NCBI RefSeq assembly: GCF_900167255.1
Contig: NZ_FUYB01000009.1
Coordinates: 54,720 to 118,719 of the forward strand
From: Thiothrix eikelboomii
Lineage (GTDB): Bacteria; Pseudomonadota; Gammaproteobacteria; Thiotrichales; Thiotrichaceae
Reading direction: 5' to 3'
Length of the DNA stretch: 64,000 bases
This document shows positions 10,501-20,087 of this stretch, piece by piece. The position numbers and the translations under genes were made by a program. Numbering within the stretch: position 1 is the stretch's first letter; each line of letters opens with the position of its first letter. The notes below the pieces were generated by a model that did not search any database, was not told where the DNA came from, and was given only the letters and a program-made list of their open reading frames with translations.

Positions 10501-12126
10501 AGAGGTAACAATTTCTTCACGAATCGCATCTAAAGGCGGATTAGTGACTTGGGCAAATAACTGCTTAAAATAGTTAAACAGTGGTTGTGGCTTATCCGAT
10601 AAGACTGCTAAGGGGGAATCACAGCCCATCGCACCTAAGGGGTCGATACCATCCAAGGCCATCGGTACAATGACTTTGCGTACATCTTCATAGGTATAAC
10701 CAAAAGCTTTCTGGCGCTGAATCAAGGTATCATGGTCAGGCAAAGGTGACTCTGGGGCGGTTGGCAAGTCTTCTAGTTTGGTTAGATGCTTATCTAGCCA
10801 AGCTTGATAGGGTTTGGCCGCCGCCATGTCTGCTTTGATTTCTTCGTCAGAAACAATGCGTCCGGCAGCGGTATCGACTAATAACATCCGCCCTGGTTGT
10901 AAACGTTGCTTGGAAATAACCCGTTCAATTGGGAGATCATCCAAGACCCCTACTTCGGAAGCGAGAATGATTAAATCATCATCGGTCAGATAATAACGTG
11001 AGGGCCGCAAACCATTCCGGTCTAAGGTGGCACCGACTAAGGTACCGTCCGTAAAGCCCAACGCTGCAGGGCCATCCCAGGGTTCCATTAAACAGCTATG
11101 ATATTCATAGAAAGCGCGCTTTTCAGGGCTCATGCTTTCATGATTGGCCCAAGGCTCAGGTACCATCATCATCATCGCATGGGGCAGGGAATAACCCGCT
11201 AGATACAAAAATTCTAGAGTATTATCCATGCGTGCGGAGTCGCTGCCATCGGGACGTACTATCGGGGTCAGATTTTTCAGATCGGTTTTGAAGACTTCCG
11301 TCTTAATCATCGCCTCACGCGCATTCATCCAATTCTGATTACCGCGCATGGTGTTGATCTCACCATTATGAATCATATAGCGGTTCGGATGCGCTCGTTC
11401 CCAACTTGGGAAGGTATTCGTTGAAAAGCGCGAATGCACCAGAGCAATGGCTGATTCCATGTCAGGATCAGTTAAGTCTGGATAGTATTGTGCGACCTGC
11501 TCGGTGGTGAGCATGCCTTTATAGATAATGGTACGCGCTGAAAGGCTGGCAAAATAAATATAGCCCGGCTCTTGGCGATAGAGTAAATCACCACTAGTCC
11601 GCTTACGAATCACATACAGTTTGCGCTCGAAGTCGATCCCCGGCTCTACCTCCGCCGAGCGGGCGATAAAGACCATTTTCATGGCAGGCATACTGCGAAT
11701 CGCGGATTTGCCAATCGGTGCTGGATTGACCGGAATATCACGCCAACCCAATAAAGTTTGGCCTTCTGCTTGAATCATGCGGTTGGTGGTAGCAATGGCA
11801 TCCGCCCGCGCGGCTTCATCTTGCGGCAAATAGACAAAGCCCACCGCATAATCACCGACCGCAGGTAGGTTAATACCTAACTTAGCGCATTCCTTCACCA
11901 TGAACTTATGTGGAATTTGCAGCATAATACCCGCACCATCGCCGGTATTTTCTTCGCAACCACAAGCCCCACGATGCTCCATATGCGTTAATACTTTTAG
12001 CGCTTGCTGAACGATCTTGGCAGATTTAACGCCTTTTAAATGAGCAACAAAGCCCATGCCACAGGCATCATGTTCGTTGGCAGGGTCATACAAGCCCTGC
12101 GCCGGGGGGAGTTCAGTGTATTTCAT
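7534..12126 (-). CDS. gltB: Glutamate synthase (NADPH) large subunit
   Basis: A full-length 1530-residue alpha subunit. After a short propeptide the catalytic Cys appears in [11 protein letters not shown], the Ntn-type glutaminase nucleophile exposed by processing. The glutaminase domain is followed by the central domain, the FMN-binding synthase domain ([14 protein letters not shown]) and the 3Fe-4S cluster Cys residues in [13 protein letters not shown]. The C-terminal beta-helix is rich in glycine repeats such as [11 protein letters not shown]. Together with GltD it forms the main ammonia-assimilating GOGAT complex. Transcription must begin in the 171-bp gap shared with dnaG. Confidence 0.97.
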   Translation of the reverse strand: MKYTELPPAQGLYDPANEHDACGMGFVAHLKGVKSAKIVQQALKVLTHMEHRGACGCEENTGDGAGIMLQIPHKFMVKECAKLGINLPAVGDYAVGFVYLPQDEAARADAIATTNRMIQAEGQTLLGWRDIPVNPAPIGKSAIRSMPAMKMVFIARSAEVEPGIDFERKLYVIRKRTSGDLLYRQEPGYIYFASLSARTIIYKGMLTTEQVAQYYPDLTDPDMESAIALVHSRFSTNTFPSWERAHPNRYMIHNGEINTMRGNQNWMNAREAMIKTEVFKTDLKNLTPIVRPDGSDSARMDNTLEFLYLAGYSLPHAMMMMVPEPWANHESMSPEKRAFYEYHSCLMEPWDGPAALGFTDGTLVGATLDRNGLRPSRYYLTDDDLIILASEVGVLDDLPIERVISKQRLQPGRMLLVDTAAGRIVSDEEIKADMAAAKPYQAWLDKHLTKLEDLPTAPESPLPDHDTLIQRQKAFGYTYEDVRKVIVPMALDGIDPLGAMGCDSPLAVLSDKPQPLFNYFKQLFAQVTNPPLDAIREEIVTSSLTTLGSEGDITHPTEESCHHILLQSPVLHNDEFAKLKYVQKSGFKSVTLPILFKADHTPGTLEKALDELFGAADNAIDNGVNLLILSDRGVDKEFAPIPSLLAVAGLHHHLIRDGKRTRVSLILESGEPREVHHFAALLGYGAQAINPYTAFESIDDLIREGIMKDTTHDKAVAKYIKAATKGVIKVMSKIGISTVQSYRGAQIFEALGIDRSVVDRYFTATASRIGGIDLDTIAKETLMRHKHAYGHHDSSLRTLNSGGVFQWRSGEDEHQYNPQTIYMAQKAVRTNDYKLFKQYTELLNNDPEVRFNLRNLLDFHYADQPLPLSEVEPASEILKRFKTGAMSLGSISPEAHEALAIAMNRIGGKSNSGEGGEDPARYIPEPNGDSRCSAIKQAASGRFGVNSHYLTNAQELQIKLAQGAKPGEGGQLPGKKVYPYIAKNRGTTPGVGLISPPPHHDIYSIEDLAQLIHDLKNANRAARINVKLVSGSGVGTIAAGVVKGKADVVLVSGYDGGTGASPKTSLQHAGLPWELGLAETHQTLLLNNLRSRVRVETDGKLMTGRDVIVAALLGAEEYGFATLPLVALGCVMMRVCHLDTCPVGIATQNPELRKKYSGDPQYVINLLNFIAEDMREYMAKLGFRSIDEMVGRVDRLYAKTLDHWKAGKVDLSALLYQPELEECDGVRCNRAQDHGIAQSMDMRLLLATCQPAIDQGTPVKAEFHVRNIDRVVGTITGNEITKRYGAAGLPDDTIQLKFNGSAGQSFGAFIPRGMTLELEGDSNDYIGKGLSGGKIIVYPPKEARYVAEENILIGNVAFFGATGGEAYIRGIAGERFCVRNSGVKVIVEGTGDHGCEYMTGGQVIVLGDVGRNFAAGMSGGIAYVYDPKGILAISGNREMVSYEPLTEAEDLAQVKGMIEQHILYTDSPRAKAILSNWEQSVQYFVRVMPHDYQRVLETVKKFEAQGMTGEEALMAAFKANNQDVTRASGN

Positions 12127-12187
12127 CGGAACCTTCGGGCAACAAAAGGGGTACTATTATGGATAATTCACAGGGTATATGCCAGTA

Positions 12188-12204
12188 TCCTGATATAATC
12201 AGGA
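12188..12204 (+). promoter_or_regulatory. Extended -10 promoter inside a palindrome, upstream of dnaG
   Basis: The sequence TGATATAAT at 12191-12199 is a perfect extended -10 element (TGnTATAAT) about 100 bp upstream of dnaG. It sits inside an inverted repeat, TCCTGA (12188-12193) and TCAGGA (12199-12204), so a DNA-binding protein could cover the promoter. No good -35 box is visible. The same TGATATAAT occurs before rpoD. Confidence 0.5.
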
Positions 12205-12297
12205 TCAAGATGCAGGCGGACGTCGCTTGATAATACAGGCAGTTACTCCATTTTAATCTTATTAACGTACTCACGCAAAACCTTTTACGGCTGATCC

Positions 12298-14127
12298 ATG
12301 ACCGGACGCATTCCCAAAGACTTTATTGATCAACTGCTCACTCGTATCAACATTGTTGATGTGATTCAAGCCCGTATTCCGCTGAAAAAAGCGGGACGCG
12401 AGTATATGGCTTGCTGCCCGTTTCATGGGGAGAAAACGCCTTCCTTTACAGTCAGCCCGACTAAGCAGTTCTATCATTGTTTTGGGTGCGGCGTACATGG
12501 CTCGGCCATTAGCTTCCTGATGGAATACGAGCATCTTGATTATACCGAGGCGATTGAGGCTTTAGCGCGTGCTTTAGGCCTCGAAGTCCCGCGTGAAAAT
12601 GATGCAAAATCCATGCCTGTGGCTAAGAAGGCTAAACTGACGGATTTGTATAGTTTATTGGGTGAGGCCGCTAAGCACTATGCTCATTGTTTGAGTCAAG
12701 CACCGGACGCACAAGCTTATTTACAGCAGCGCGGTTTAAGTGCAGAAGTGGTGCAGCAATATGGTTTAGGCTTTGCACCAGATGACTGGCATACCACCAG
12801 TCGGCAGTTTGCGGCACAGTATGGGCAAGGCCAACTGCTAGCGAGTGGTTTACAGCTAAAAAATGAAACGGGCAAAATTTATGATCGGTTTCGGGGGCGT
12901 TTAATGTTTCCGATTCGCAATCGTAAAGGGCAGGTGATTGGTTTTGGAGGGCGTGTCTTAGGCACAGGTACACCGAAATATCTTAACTCACCAGAAACAG
13001 AAGTCTTCCATAAAGGTGCAGAGCTATATGGTCTGTTTGAAGCCCGTCAATATACCCGCAGCCTAGAGCGTTTGTTGGTGGTCGAAGGTTATATGGATGT
13101 GATTGCCCTCGCACAATTTGGTTTGCCTTATGTGGTTGCTACCTTAGGCACGGCAACTACTGAGCAACATATCAATTTGCTGTTCCGCCAAGTACCGGAA
13201 GTGGTGTTCTGCTTTGATGGGGATCGTGCTGGTAAGGAAGCCGCATGGCGTGCGCTAGAAACCGCCTTGCCTGAATTGCGTGATGGGCGTGAGGTGCGGT
13301 TTTTATTTTTGCCCAGTGGGGAAGACCCAGATACGCAGATACGTAAAATAGGGCGTTTAGCCTTTGAGGAGGCCGTCACTAAGGCTTTACCGTTGTCGAA
13401 GTTTTTTATCCTAGGTTTAAAAGCAAACTTGGGTTTTACCGCAGAGGCAACCTTGCATGTGAGCGAAGATAGCGCCCGTTTTGCGAATGAAGCTAAGCGC
13501 TTACTGGAGTTAATGCCTGATATTTTGATCAAACAGCCCTTGCGCCAGGAGATACAGCGCTTGAGTGGTTTAGCATTAGGAACCGCTGACCTGTCGGTTA
13601 ATCCTGAGTCGGTTTCAATGCAGCCCACGAAATTTACTAAATTCAAAGCAAAGTATCTTGAAGCTAAACCGGAGGGTGTTCGTGCTAAAACGGCTAAAGA
13701 TTTCGAAGTTCGCAAAACCCCAGTACGTTATGCCATCACTTTATTGGTGCATTCCCCTGAATTAGTGACAGAAATTGAGAATCCAGAGAAACTTCTAGAA
13801 TGGGAGCTACCGGGTGTAGAGCTGCTTGTGCAATTAGTCGCTGCGATTGAGAACAGTCATGGCTTATCAGCCGCTGCAATACTCGAGCGTTTTCGAGACA
13901 CCGTACATGAAAAAACTTTATTAAAACTCATGTTATGGCAGCCGCAATCGACAGATGAAGCCCTACTGAAGCGCGAATTTCAAGACTGCCTACAACGAAT
14001 GAAAGCACAAGCTACGGCTAAAGCGATTGAGCGTTTATTAGCTAAAGAGCAGACTCAAGGTTTAACCGAGTCAGAAAAGCATGATTTGTTTTCGCTGTTG
14101 AATGAGCGAAGTGCTAAATCATTATAA
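12298..14127 (+). CDS. dnaG: DNA primase
   Basis: Replicative primase of 609 residues that lays down RNA primers for the lagging strand. The N-terminal CHC2 zinc ribbon is visible as CCPFHGEKTPSF and FYHCFGCG. The catalytic core has the Toprim acid motifs VVEGYMDVIAL and FCFDGDRAGKEA. A C-terminal helical region for DnaB contact ends at SLLNERSAKSL. The rpsU gene that often precedes dnaG in gammaproteobacteria is not here; the upstream neighbour is gltB on the other strand. Confidence 0.96.
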   Translation: MTGRIPKDFIDQLLTRINIVDVIQARIPLKKAGREYMACCPFHGEKTPSFTVSPTKQFYHCFGCGVHGSAISFLMEYEHLDYTEAIEALARALGLEVPRENDAKSMPVAKKAKLTDLYSLLGEAAKHYAHCLSQAPDAQAYLQQRGLSAEVVQQYGLGFAPDDWHTTSRQFAAQYGQGQLLASGLQLKNETGKIYDRFRGRLMFPIRNRKGQVIGFGGRVLGTGTPKYLNSPETEVFHKGAELYGLFEARQYTRSLERLLVVEGYMDVIALAQFGLPYVVATLGTATTEQHINLLFRQVPEVVFCFDGDRAGKEAAWRALETALPELRDGREVRFLFLPSGEDPDTQIRKIGRLAFEEAVTKALPLSKFFILGLKANLGFTAEATLHVSEDSARFANEAKRLLELMPDILIKQPLRQEIQRLSGLALGTADLSVNPESVSMQPTKFTKFKAKYLEAKPEGVRAKTAKDFEVRKTPVRYAITLLVHSPELVTEIENPEKLLEWELPGVELLVQLVAAIENSHGLSAAAILERFRDTVHEKTLLKLMLWQPQSTDEALLKREFQDCLQRMKAQATAKAIERLLAKEQTQGLTESEKHDLFSLLNERSAKSL

Positions 14128-14230
14128 ATTCCCCATTAATGTCAGTTATTCAGGCTAAGCTCAGAAAATCTTTCTACACTTAGTGAGTAGGCATTATCTG
14201 TATTCTCTGCACGTTTATCGTGAAGGCTTG

Positions 14231-14338
14231 AACCTGTCATCTTCAAGTTTGTCAATTACTTGACAGGTTAGAGTTGAAACAACTAGGCAGCTACCCCATA
14301 TAGAGCAGTGAAGGGTAGTGCCATCGGCACTCTCACTG
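14231..14338 (+). other. Structured dnaG-rpoD intergenic region
   Basis: The 358-bp gap between dnaG and rpoD has no gene but holds two strong hairpins. In the first, AACCTGT (14231) and CAAGT (14244) pair with ACTTG (14258) and ACAGGTT (14263), with an internal bulge. In the second, CAGTG (14306) and AGTGCC (14317) pair with GGCACT (14326) and CACTG (14334) around a 3-nt loop. They may be processing sites, a terminator remnant or a small RNA. Neither has a clear U-run. Confidence 0.4.
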
Positions 14339-14444
14339 AAATAACAGCTAGGCGTGAAAATGCTATCTTTGGGCAAGTTTAGTCATAAGCTAGGGGACTT
14401 GAGGGTAGGTTTTTTACAAACGGGGCTGGTATTTTCAGGATTTG

Positions 14445-14453
14445 TGATATAAT
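14445..14453 (+). promoter_or_regulatory. Extended -10 promoter of rpoD
   Basis: A perfect TGATATAAT ends 32 bp before the rpoD start codon. The -35 region is weak, as expected when an extended -10 is present. It is the same 9-mer as in the dnaG promoter candidate, which suggests the two genes can be transcribed separately. Confidence 0.6.
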
Positions 14454-14485
14454 CCCGCGTCCATTTTGTCGAGGTCTATTCGGGC

Positions 14486-16366
14486 ATGAGTCAAGAAGAG
14501 CAGCAACAATCCAGTCTTAGAGAGTTAATCGCGCGTGGTAAGGAACAGGGCTATCTGACCTACGCCGAGGTGAATGACCATTTACCAGATACTATCGTAG
14601 AACCGGAACAGATTGAAGACATCGTTGCTATGATTAATGACATGGGCATTACGGTGTATGAAAATGCACCCGATGCCGATGCTCTATTATTGAACGATGA
14701 GGCCGTACAGGCCGATGATGAAGCCGCAGAAGAAGCCGCTGCTGCCTTAGCGAGCGTTGATAGTGATTTCGGGCGTACCACCGACCCAGTGCGGATGTAT
14801 ATGCGTGAAATGGGTACGGTCGAGCTATTAACGCGAGAAGGCGAAATTCAAATCGCCATCCGTATTGAAGAAGGCTTAAATGAAATTTTACGTGCTTTAG
14901 CACAATACCCCGCTTCTACCGAAGTGTTATTAGATCTGTCTAAACAGATCGAATCAGAAGAAACTCGTTTAACCGATATTGTTAACGGTTTCGTTGATCC
15001 AAATGCAGTGGATGAAAGCCCTTTGCAGCAATTCCAAGCCCGTACTGAAGAAGAAGAAGCTTTAGCAGCGGGTGAGGATGAGGTTCCTGAAGTAGTCGTG
15101 GGTGAGGAAGACGAGGAAGAAGTCGAGGAAAACCCCGTCGATTTAGGGCCTGATCCAGAAGAGGCTGCCCAAAAATTCGCTGAATTAAGTGCTTTATATG
15201 ATGAAGCCGCCGCTTTACGTGAGAAGGGTGGCCCAGCCTATACCGTCGCACGTGATGCCTTAGCTGCAAAATTCATGGAATTCCGCTTAGCTCAGCCGGT
15301 GATTGATACCTTAACGAACCAACTGAATGGAATCGTTAATCGTATCCGTGCACATGAGCGGCAAATTATGAAACTTTGTGTGCAAAAAGGCGGCATGTCA
15401 CGTCAGGTCTTTGTGGATAGCTTCCCCCAAAATGAAACCGATTTAACTTGGTTGGATCGTTATGTAGCGGATCAAGGGGCGGCAGCACAATTACAGGCGG
15501 TGAAGAAAAATGTATTGGCTGTTCAGCAGCAATTGCAAGAAATTGAGCGTGAATGCAGCTTGACCATTTCGCAGATCAAAGACATCAACCGCAGTATGTC
15601 GGTGGGTGAGGCGAAAGCACGGCGTGCTAAGAAAGAAATGGTAGAAGCCAATTTACGTTTGGTCATTTCGATTGCGAAAAAATATACCAATCGAGGTTTG
15701 CAATTCTTGGATTTGATTCAAGAAGGTAATATTGGTTTGATGAAAGCGGTTGATAAATTCGAATATCGCCGTGGCTATAAGTTCTCAACTTATGCCACTT
15801 GGTGGATTCGTCAAGCGATTACCCGTTCAATTGCTGACCAAGCGCGCACGATTCGTATCCCCGTACATATGATTGAGACGATTAATAAACTCAATCGTAT
15901 TTCGCGCAAATTATTGCAAGAAATGGGGCGCGAAGCGACCCCCGAAGAATTGGCCGTTGCGATGGATATGCCGGAGGATAAAATCCGTAAGGTATTGAAA
16001 ATTGCGAAAGAGCCGATTTCAATGGAAACGCCGATTGGTGACGATGAAGACTCACATTTAGGTGACTTCATTGAGGATGGCAATATTATGTCACCCTTGG
16101 ACTCTGCGACAACCCGTAGCTTATGCGAAGTGACTCGTGAAGTCTTAAGTAGCCTGACTGCTCGTGAAGCGAAAGTCCTACGGATGCGCTTTGGGATTGA
16201 CATGAATACTGACCATACTTTGGAAGAAGTGGGTAAGCAGTTCGATGTAACCCGTGAGCGGATTCGTCAGATCGAAGCGAAAGCCTTAAGAAAATTGCGT
16301 CATCCGAGCCGTTCGGATATGCTACGCAGCTTCCTTGATGGCACTGATTCACTGCCTTTATCTTAA
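14486..16366 (+). CDS. rpoD: RNA polymerase sigma factor RpoD (sigma-70)
   Basis: The 626-residue primary sigma factor. Region 1.1 is at the N-terminus ([24 protein letters not shown]), region 1.2 at [11 protein letters not shown], and a long acidic non-conserved region (runs of D and E near residues 190-225) follows. Region 2 is seen as [15 protein letters not shown] and [15 protein letters not shown] (-10 recognition), and region 4 as [21 protein letters not shown] through [19 protein letters not shown] (-35 recognition). Placement after dnaG is the classical macromolecular-synthesis order. A Shine-Dalgarno GAGG lies about 12 nt before the ATG. Confidence 0.97.
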   Translation: MSQEEQQQSSLRELIARGKEQGYLTYAEVNDHLPDTIVEPEQIEDIVAMINDMGITVYENAPDADALLLNDEAVQADDEAAEEAAAALASVDSDFGRTTDPVRMYMREMGTVELLTREGEIQIAIRIEEGLNEILRALAQYPASTEVLLDLSKQIESEETRLTDIVNGFVDPNAVDESPLQQFQARTEEEEALAAGEDEVPEVVVGEEDEEEVEENPVDLGPDPEEAAQKFAELSALYDEAAALREKGGPAYTVARDALAAKFMEFRLAQPVIDTLTNQLNGIVNRIRAHERQIMKLCVQKGGMSRQVFVDSFPQNETDLTWLDRYVADQGAAAQLQAVKKNVLAVQQQLQEIERECSLTISQIKDINRSMSVGEAKARRAKKEMVEANLRLVISIAKKYTNRGLQFLDLIQEGNIGLMKAVDKFEYRRGYKFSTYATWWIRQAITRSIADQARTIRIPVHMIETINKLNRISRKLLQEMGREATPEELAVAMDMPEDKIRKVLKIAKEPISMETPIGDDEDSHLGDFIEDGNIMSPLDSATTRSLCEVTREVLSSLTAREAKVLRMRFGIDMNTDHTLEEVGKQFDVTRERIRQIEAKALRKLRHPSRSDMLRSFLDGTDSLPLS

Positions 16367-16400
16367 AATGAGTTGAGTAAGTGAATCGAGTGATTGTTTC

Positions 16401-16477
16401 GGGTCTGTAGCTCAGTTGGTCAGAGCAGGCGACTCATAATCGCTTGGTCGCGGGTTCAAGTCCCTCCAGACCCACCA
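16401..16477 (+). tRNA. tRNA-Ile2 (anticodon CAU, lysidine-modified type)
   Basis: A 77-nt tRNA with encoded CCA. The acceptor GGGTCTG pairs with CAGACCC. The anticodon stem GGCGA/TCGCT closes the loop CTCATAA, giving anticodon CAT. CAT could mean Met, but the anticodon arm and variable loop follow the E. coli minor tRNA-Ile(CAU) pattern rather than elongator tRNA-Met, and that tRNA also lies next to rpoD in E. coli. So it should read AUA after TilS converts C34 to lysidine. The 3' end is followed by integrase remains. Confidence 0.85.
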
Positions 16478-16509
16478 TTGATGTGTTTCATGGTGTTCCA
16501 TGATGTCTC

Positions 16510-16545
16510 AAAAGCCCTTGCAGGCCGCAATCTGCAAGGGCTTTT
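16510..16545 (+). terminator. Rho-independent terminator after tRNA-Ile2
   Basis: A 14-bp perfect stem, AAAAGCCCTTGCAG with CTGCAAGGGCTTTT, around an 8-nt loop, followed by further T residues. It should end the rpoD/tRNA transcript. Confidence 0.8.
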
Positions 16546-16589
16546 TTATTTCATGGTGTTCCAAGGTGTTCTACCGTATCCCAGCAAAT

Positions 16590-16639
16590 TGTGTAGGTTA
16601 GTGTGTAGGTTTTCAGGATTCAAAAAAGAGACCTACACA
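16590..16639. repeat. Integrase arm-site-like repeats
   Basis: TGTGTAGGT occurs at 16590 and again at 16602, and inverted (ACCTACACA) at 16631, directly before the integrase remnant. Closely spaced direct and inverted 9-mers between a tRNA 3' end and an int gene are the usual arrangement of arm-type binding sites for tyrosine integrases. Confidence 0.45.
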
Positions 16640-16641
16640 AA

Positions 16642-16943
16642 ATGACTAAAAAGCTAAAAGATTCAATTGTTAAGCATGCCAAACCAAAAGCTGATAGCAA
16701 GCCCGCAGATTATGCAGATGGGGAAAAGTTACGCTTACACGTCACCACCTCAGGCAATTATTGGCACTATCGTTATGGGTGGGATGGTAAGGGCAAGGAG
16801 CTGTCATGTCGAATCCGATTCGGGCAGCTTATAACCGAGCTGAGTATTTAGAGGAGCGGCGCGAAATGCTAAAAGCTTGGGCAGGCTACCTAGATAGCTT
16901 AAGAGTCGGCGGTCAGGTATTGAGCTTTAGAAAAGCAAAGTAA
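16642..16943 (+). pseudogene. Tyrosine integrase remnant (P4 type) with catalytic core deleted
   Basis: Two integrase pieces lie head to tail. From 16642 the reading frame gives MTKKLKDSIVKHAKPK then DGEKLRLHVTTSGNYW, the N-terminal arm-binding domain (DUF4102-like). From about 16806, in another frame, comes NPIRAAYNRAEYLEERR then MLKAWAGYLDSL, the known C-terminal end of P4-type integrases, stopping at 16943. The core and catalytic domains, normally about 250-300 residues with the R-H-R-Y residues, are missing. So an internal deletion, with a frame change, joined the two ends. The element once used tRNA-Ile2 as its attachment site. A further fragment at 17009-17059 (MDEVLAKLAGVLGLDA, then stop) may be more debris. 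Confidence 0.85.
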
Positions 16944-17230
16944 CCTTAAAACCTGATTTTCCCCAGGGTAGGGGAGCCAAGAAGGTTGAAACAGTACCTG
17001 ACAGCATCATGGACGAGGTACTTGCTAAGTTAGCGGGTGTCTTGGGGCTAGATGCATAGCTGACAATAAATTTTCAAAGACTAAAGCCGGACATGTGATC
17101 TAGCCGAGCAACCCGTGCAAAAATCGCCAGCTTGAGTGATTTAATCACCGAACTTTTGGCTAGTTTTAACTTAAACTTGCATTTACATTTAGTAAGCTTC
17201 AATTTCTTGAAAACGGTAAAGTAAAAATCT

Positions 17231-18019
17231 ATGAGTTTATCAGTTGAGCAAATTAATAAATTTAATGAAGACGGTTATTTGATTTTTGATACTCAATTAC
17301 CTGAAAGTAGTTTAGATGCGATTTCCGAACGGCTTAAGCCTTATTGGGGGCATGAGGGTGCAAAATTTGAAGGAGCGCCCTATGCAGACTTTAATCGTCT
17401 TCAGGATGCTTGGCGGGTCGATAATGATATTAAATCAATTGCTATTGCGCCACCGATCTTAGCTGTTTTGCAAGCATTGTATGGGCGTAAGCCCAAGCCA
17501 TTTCAAACCTTGAATTTTTACAAAGGGACTGAGCAAAAGATCCATTCGGATAGTATTCATTTTAATTCTGAACCGTTTGGCTTAATGTGCGGGGTGTGGG
17601 TAGCTTTCGAGGATATTGGTATGGAGCAAGGACCACTCATGTATTATCCCGGTAGTCACAAGTTACCAGAAATGAATTTTGAAACGATGGGGCTAGAACC
17701 TAATTATGCCTATTATCCTCAATATGAAGCTTACCTAGAGCAATTAGTTCAGGATCGGCAAATGCAGCCCGCTTATGGTCTTATGAACAAGGGGCAGGCT
17801 TTGGTTTGGGCGGCTAACTTATTGCACGGTGGCTCTAAACAGACGAATAAAACCCTCACTCGGCAATCACAAGTAACACATTATTATCTAGACGGGGCTA
17901 AGCCGTGGCGGCCGGGACACAGTAAAGATCAGCGGGCGTATTTCACGCCTGAATGGCTTCCTTATGAACAACCTAAACAACATTGGCGTGATAGATTCTT
18001 AGGTTGGTTCAAGCAGTAA
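17231..18019 (+). CDS. Phytanoyl-CoA dioxygenase (PhyH) family protein
   Basis: A 262-residue member of the Fe(II)/2-oxoglutarate oxygenase fold. The iron-binding HxD is in QKIHSDSIHF, the distal His in ANLLHGGSKQT, and an Arg that can hold 2-oxoglutarate follows in LTRQSQVTHYY. EQGPLMYYPGSHKLPE is the usual PhyH-family loop. The substrate is unknown; bacterial members hydroxylate a wide range of small molecules and some modify polysaccharide or lipid parts. It stands alone between the integrase remnant and thrS, and only a weak ribosome site (GGTAAAG) precedes the ATG. Confidence 0.82.
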   Translation: MSLSVEQINKFNEDGYLIFDTQLPESSLDAISERLKPYWGHEGAKFEGAPYADFNRLQDAWRVDNDIKSIAIAPPILAVLQALYGRKPKPFQTLNFYKGTEQKIHSDSIHFNSEPFGLMCGVWVAFEDIGMEQGPLMYYPGSHKLPEMNFETMGLEPNYAYYPQYEAYLEQLVQDRQMQPAYGLMNKGQALVWAANLLHGGSKQTNKTLTRQSQVTHYYLDGAKPWRPGHSKDQRAYFTPEWLPYEQPKQHWRDRFLGWFKQ

Positions 18020-18059
18020 GCGCGCTTGTCTGAGGTTTGCTAGCGAAGTACCACAAAAT

Positions 18060-18075
18060 TTGGCATAAAACTTGC
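18060..18075 (+). promoter_or_regulatory. Possible sigma-54 promoter upstream of thrS
   Basis: TTGGCATAAAACTTGC has GG and GC separated by exactly 10 nt, the required -24/-12 spacing, and matches most of the consensus. Sigma-54 control of thrS would be unusual, and no enhancer site was identified, so this may be chance. Confidence 0.3.
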
Positions 18076-18121
18076 GGCTCAGCGCATACCTGAGTATCCT
18101 GCCTGCTTTTAATTAAACTAT

Positions 18122-18142
18122 GTGATCCTTGGTATGGATCAC
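18122..18142 (+). promoter_or_regulatory. thrS leader hairpin imitating a tRNA-Thr anticodon arm
   Basis: GTGATCC pairs perfectly with GGATCAC around the 7-nt loop TTGGTAT, ending 5 nt before the thrS Shine-Dalgarno (GGAG at 18147). Read as an anticodon loop it has U at position 33, GGU at 34-36 and A at 37, the layout of tRNA-Thr(GGU). E. coli ThrRS represses its own mRNA by binding such an operator next to the ribosome site. A second hairpin with a 7-nt loop (CTCAG 18078, CTGAG 18090) lies upstream. Confidence 0.65.
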
Positions 18143-18157
18143 CACTGGAGAATAATA

Positions 18158-20083
18158 ATGCTTGCCATTACTCTACCTGATGGGAGTTTGCGCTCCTTCG
18201 ATCATCCTGTTTCTGTTGCTGAAGTAGCTGCCTCGATTGGTGCTGGGCTCGCCAAGGCGGCGCTGGCTGGCAAAGTGAATGGTCAGCTCGTTGATACGAG
18301 TTATGTACTCAATCAAGATAGTCATTTAGCCATTATTACAGCTAAAGATCCTGAAGGGGTGGATGTGATTCGCCATTCTTCAGCGCATTTAATGGCGCAA
18401 GCGGTGAAGCAACTCTTTCCTGAGGTACAAGTGACGATTGGGCCGACGATTGAAAATGGCTTTTATTATGATTTTGCCAGCCCACAACCCTTTACGCCAG
18501 AAGACTTAGCCGCGATTGATGAACGCATGCAGGACTTGATTCGTCAAGATATTCCGGTTGAGCGTAGCACGATGTCCCGTGAAGCAGCGGTGAGTTTTTT
18601 CAAAAATATGGGTGAGCTGTACAAGGCGGAAATCATTGAAAGTATTCCTGCTGGTGAAGTGCTGTCCTTATATCGTCAGGGCGATTTTATTGATCTGTGC
18701 CGAGGGCCGCATGTGCCGAGCACTGGGAAAATTCCAGCGGTTAAAGTGATGAAAGCAGCCGGTGCTTATTGGCGGGGTGATGCTAAAAATGCCATGCTTC
18801 AGCGCGTTTATGGTACAGCGTGGGCGAATAAAAAAGACCTGCAAGCTTATTTAACTTTCCTTGAGGAAGCTGAAAAGCGTGACCATCGTAAGATTGGCCG
18901 TCAATTAGATTTATTCCATTTGCAAGATGAAGCGCCCGGCCAAGTATTCTGGCATGAAAAAGGCTGGACGATTTACCAAGCAATTGAGCAGTACATGCGT
19001 AAAAATTTGCGTGCTCGAGCTTATAAAGAAATCAAAACACCGCAATTGGTGGATTTCTCCTTATGGGAGCGTTCAGGGCATGCAGGTAAATACCGCGAGA
19101 ATATGTTTGTGGTCGATGTGGAAGAACGCTCTTTCGCCATGAAGCCGATGAACTGCCCTTGCCATATTCAAGTCTATAATCAAGGCTTAAAAAGCTATCG
19201 TGATTTACCACTGCGCTTAGCGGAGTTTGGTTCTTGTCATCGGAATGAGTTTTCGGGTGCACTGCATGGTCTGATGCGGGTACGTGGCTTTGTGCAAGAT
19301 GATGCCCATATCTTTTGTACCGAAGAGCAGATTCAAAACGAAGTGGTGAGCTTTATTGATTTTCTGCATGATGTTTATAATGACTTCGGTTTTAGCGATG
19401 TGATTTATAAATTATCCACTCGCCCTGAGCAGCGTGTCGGCTCAGATGAAGTGTGGGATAAGGCAGAAAAGGCGTTAGCGGATGCTTTAGATGCCAAAGG
19501 TTTGCCTTGGGAAGAACAACCCGGTGAAGGGGCTTTCTATGGACCGAAGATTGAGTTTACTTTAAAAGATTGCTTAGGTCGCCATTGGCAATTGGGGACG
19601 ATCCAAGTCGATTTCTCGATGCCAGCGCGGTTAGATGCACAATATGTAGCTGAAGATGGCTCAAGGAAAGTGCCAGTCATGCTACATCGTGCTATCCTTG
19701 GTTCTTTCGAGCGCTTTATTGGTATTTTAATTGAGCACTACGAAGGAAAGTTCCCAGTTTGGCTAGCGCCTGTGCAAGTGGCTGTACTGAATATCACTGA
19801 TAATCAAGCTGATTTCGTGAAAACAGTGGAAAAACAGCTCCGTGATCAGGGTATCCGCGCTGTAGCAGACTTGAGAAATGAGAAGATTGGCTTTAAAATC
19901 CGCGAACATACAATGCAACGGATTCCCTATTTATTAGTAATCGGGGATCGTGAGGTCGAAACACAATCAGTTGCTGTGCGCACGCGCTCTGGTAAAGATT
20001 TAGGTGTCATGCCTGTTTCTGCGATTCAGCAAAAATTGCTAACAGAAATTGCCAATCACAGTACGATTGATTTGGAGGAATAA
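18158..20083 (+). CDS. thrS: Threonyl-tRNA synthetase
   Basis: A 641-residue class II synthetase that charges tRNA-Thr. In order: TGS domain ([10 protein letters not shown]), second additional (editing) domain with [16 protein letters not shown] and [12 protein letters not shown] (zinc-type editing residues), class II catalytic core with [13 protein letters not shown] (active-site Cys that binds zinc) and [19 protein letters not shown] (motif 3), and the C-terminal anticodon-binding domain. I took the ATG at 18158, which has GGAG 8 nt upstream and starts the TGS domain; an upstream in-frame ATG would run through the leader hairpin. The infC start lies 4 nt after its stop. Confidence 0.96.
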   Translation: MLAITLPDGSLRSFDHPVSVAEVAASIGAGLAKAALAGKVNGQLVDTSYVLNQDSHLAIITAKDPEGVDVIRHSSAHLMAQAVKQLFPEVQVTIGPTIENGFYYDFASPQPFTPEDLAAIDERMQDLIRQDIPVERSTMSREAAVSFFKNMGELYKAEIIESIPAGEVLSLYRQGDFIDLCRGPHVPSTGKIPAVKVMKAAGAYWRGDAKNAMLQRVYGTAWANKKDLQAYLTFLEEAEKRDHRKIGRQLDLFHLQDEAPGQVFWHEKGWTIYQAIEQYMRKNLRARAYKEIKTPQLVDFSLWERSGHAGKYRENMFVVDVEERSFAMKPMNCPCHIQVYNQGLKSYRDLPLRLAEFGSCHRNEFSGALHGLMRVRGFVQDDAHIFCTEEQIQNEVVSFIDFLHDVYNDFGFSDVIYKLSTRPEQRVGSDEVWDKAEKALADALDAKGLPWEEQPGEGAFYGPKIEFTLKDCLGRHWQLGTIQVDFSMPARLDAQYVAEDGSRKVPVMLHRAILGSFERFIGILIEHYEGKFPVWLAPVQVAVLNITDNQADFVKTVEKQLRDQGIRAVADLRNEKIGFKIREHTMQRIPYLLVIGDREVETQSVAVRTRSGKDLGVMPVSAIQQKLLTEIANHSTIDLEE

Positions 20084-20087
20084 ACTT

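Noticed and set aside
14649..15269. Long minus-strand frames opposite rpoD
   Set aside because: Low-complexity shadows caused by codon bias of the sigma-factor gene; no start signals.
16401..16477. Calling the CAT-anticodon tRNA elongator tRNA-Met
   Set aside because: The anticodon arm and variable loop follow the tRNA-Ile2 pattern, and the position after rpoD agrees.
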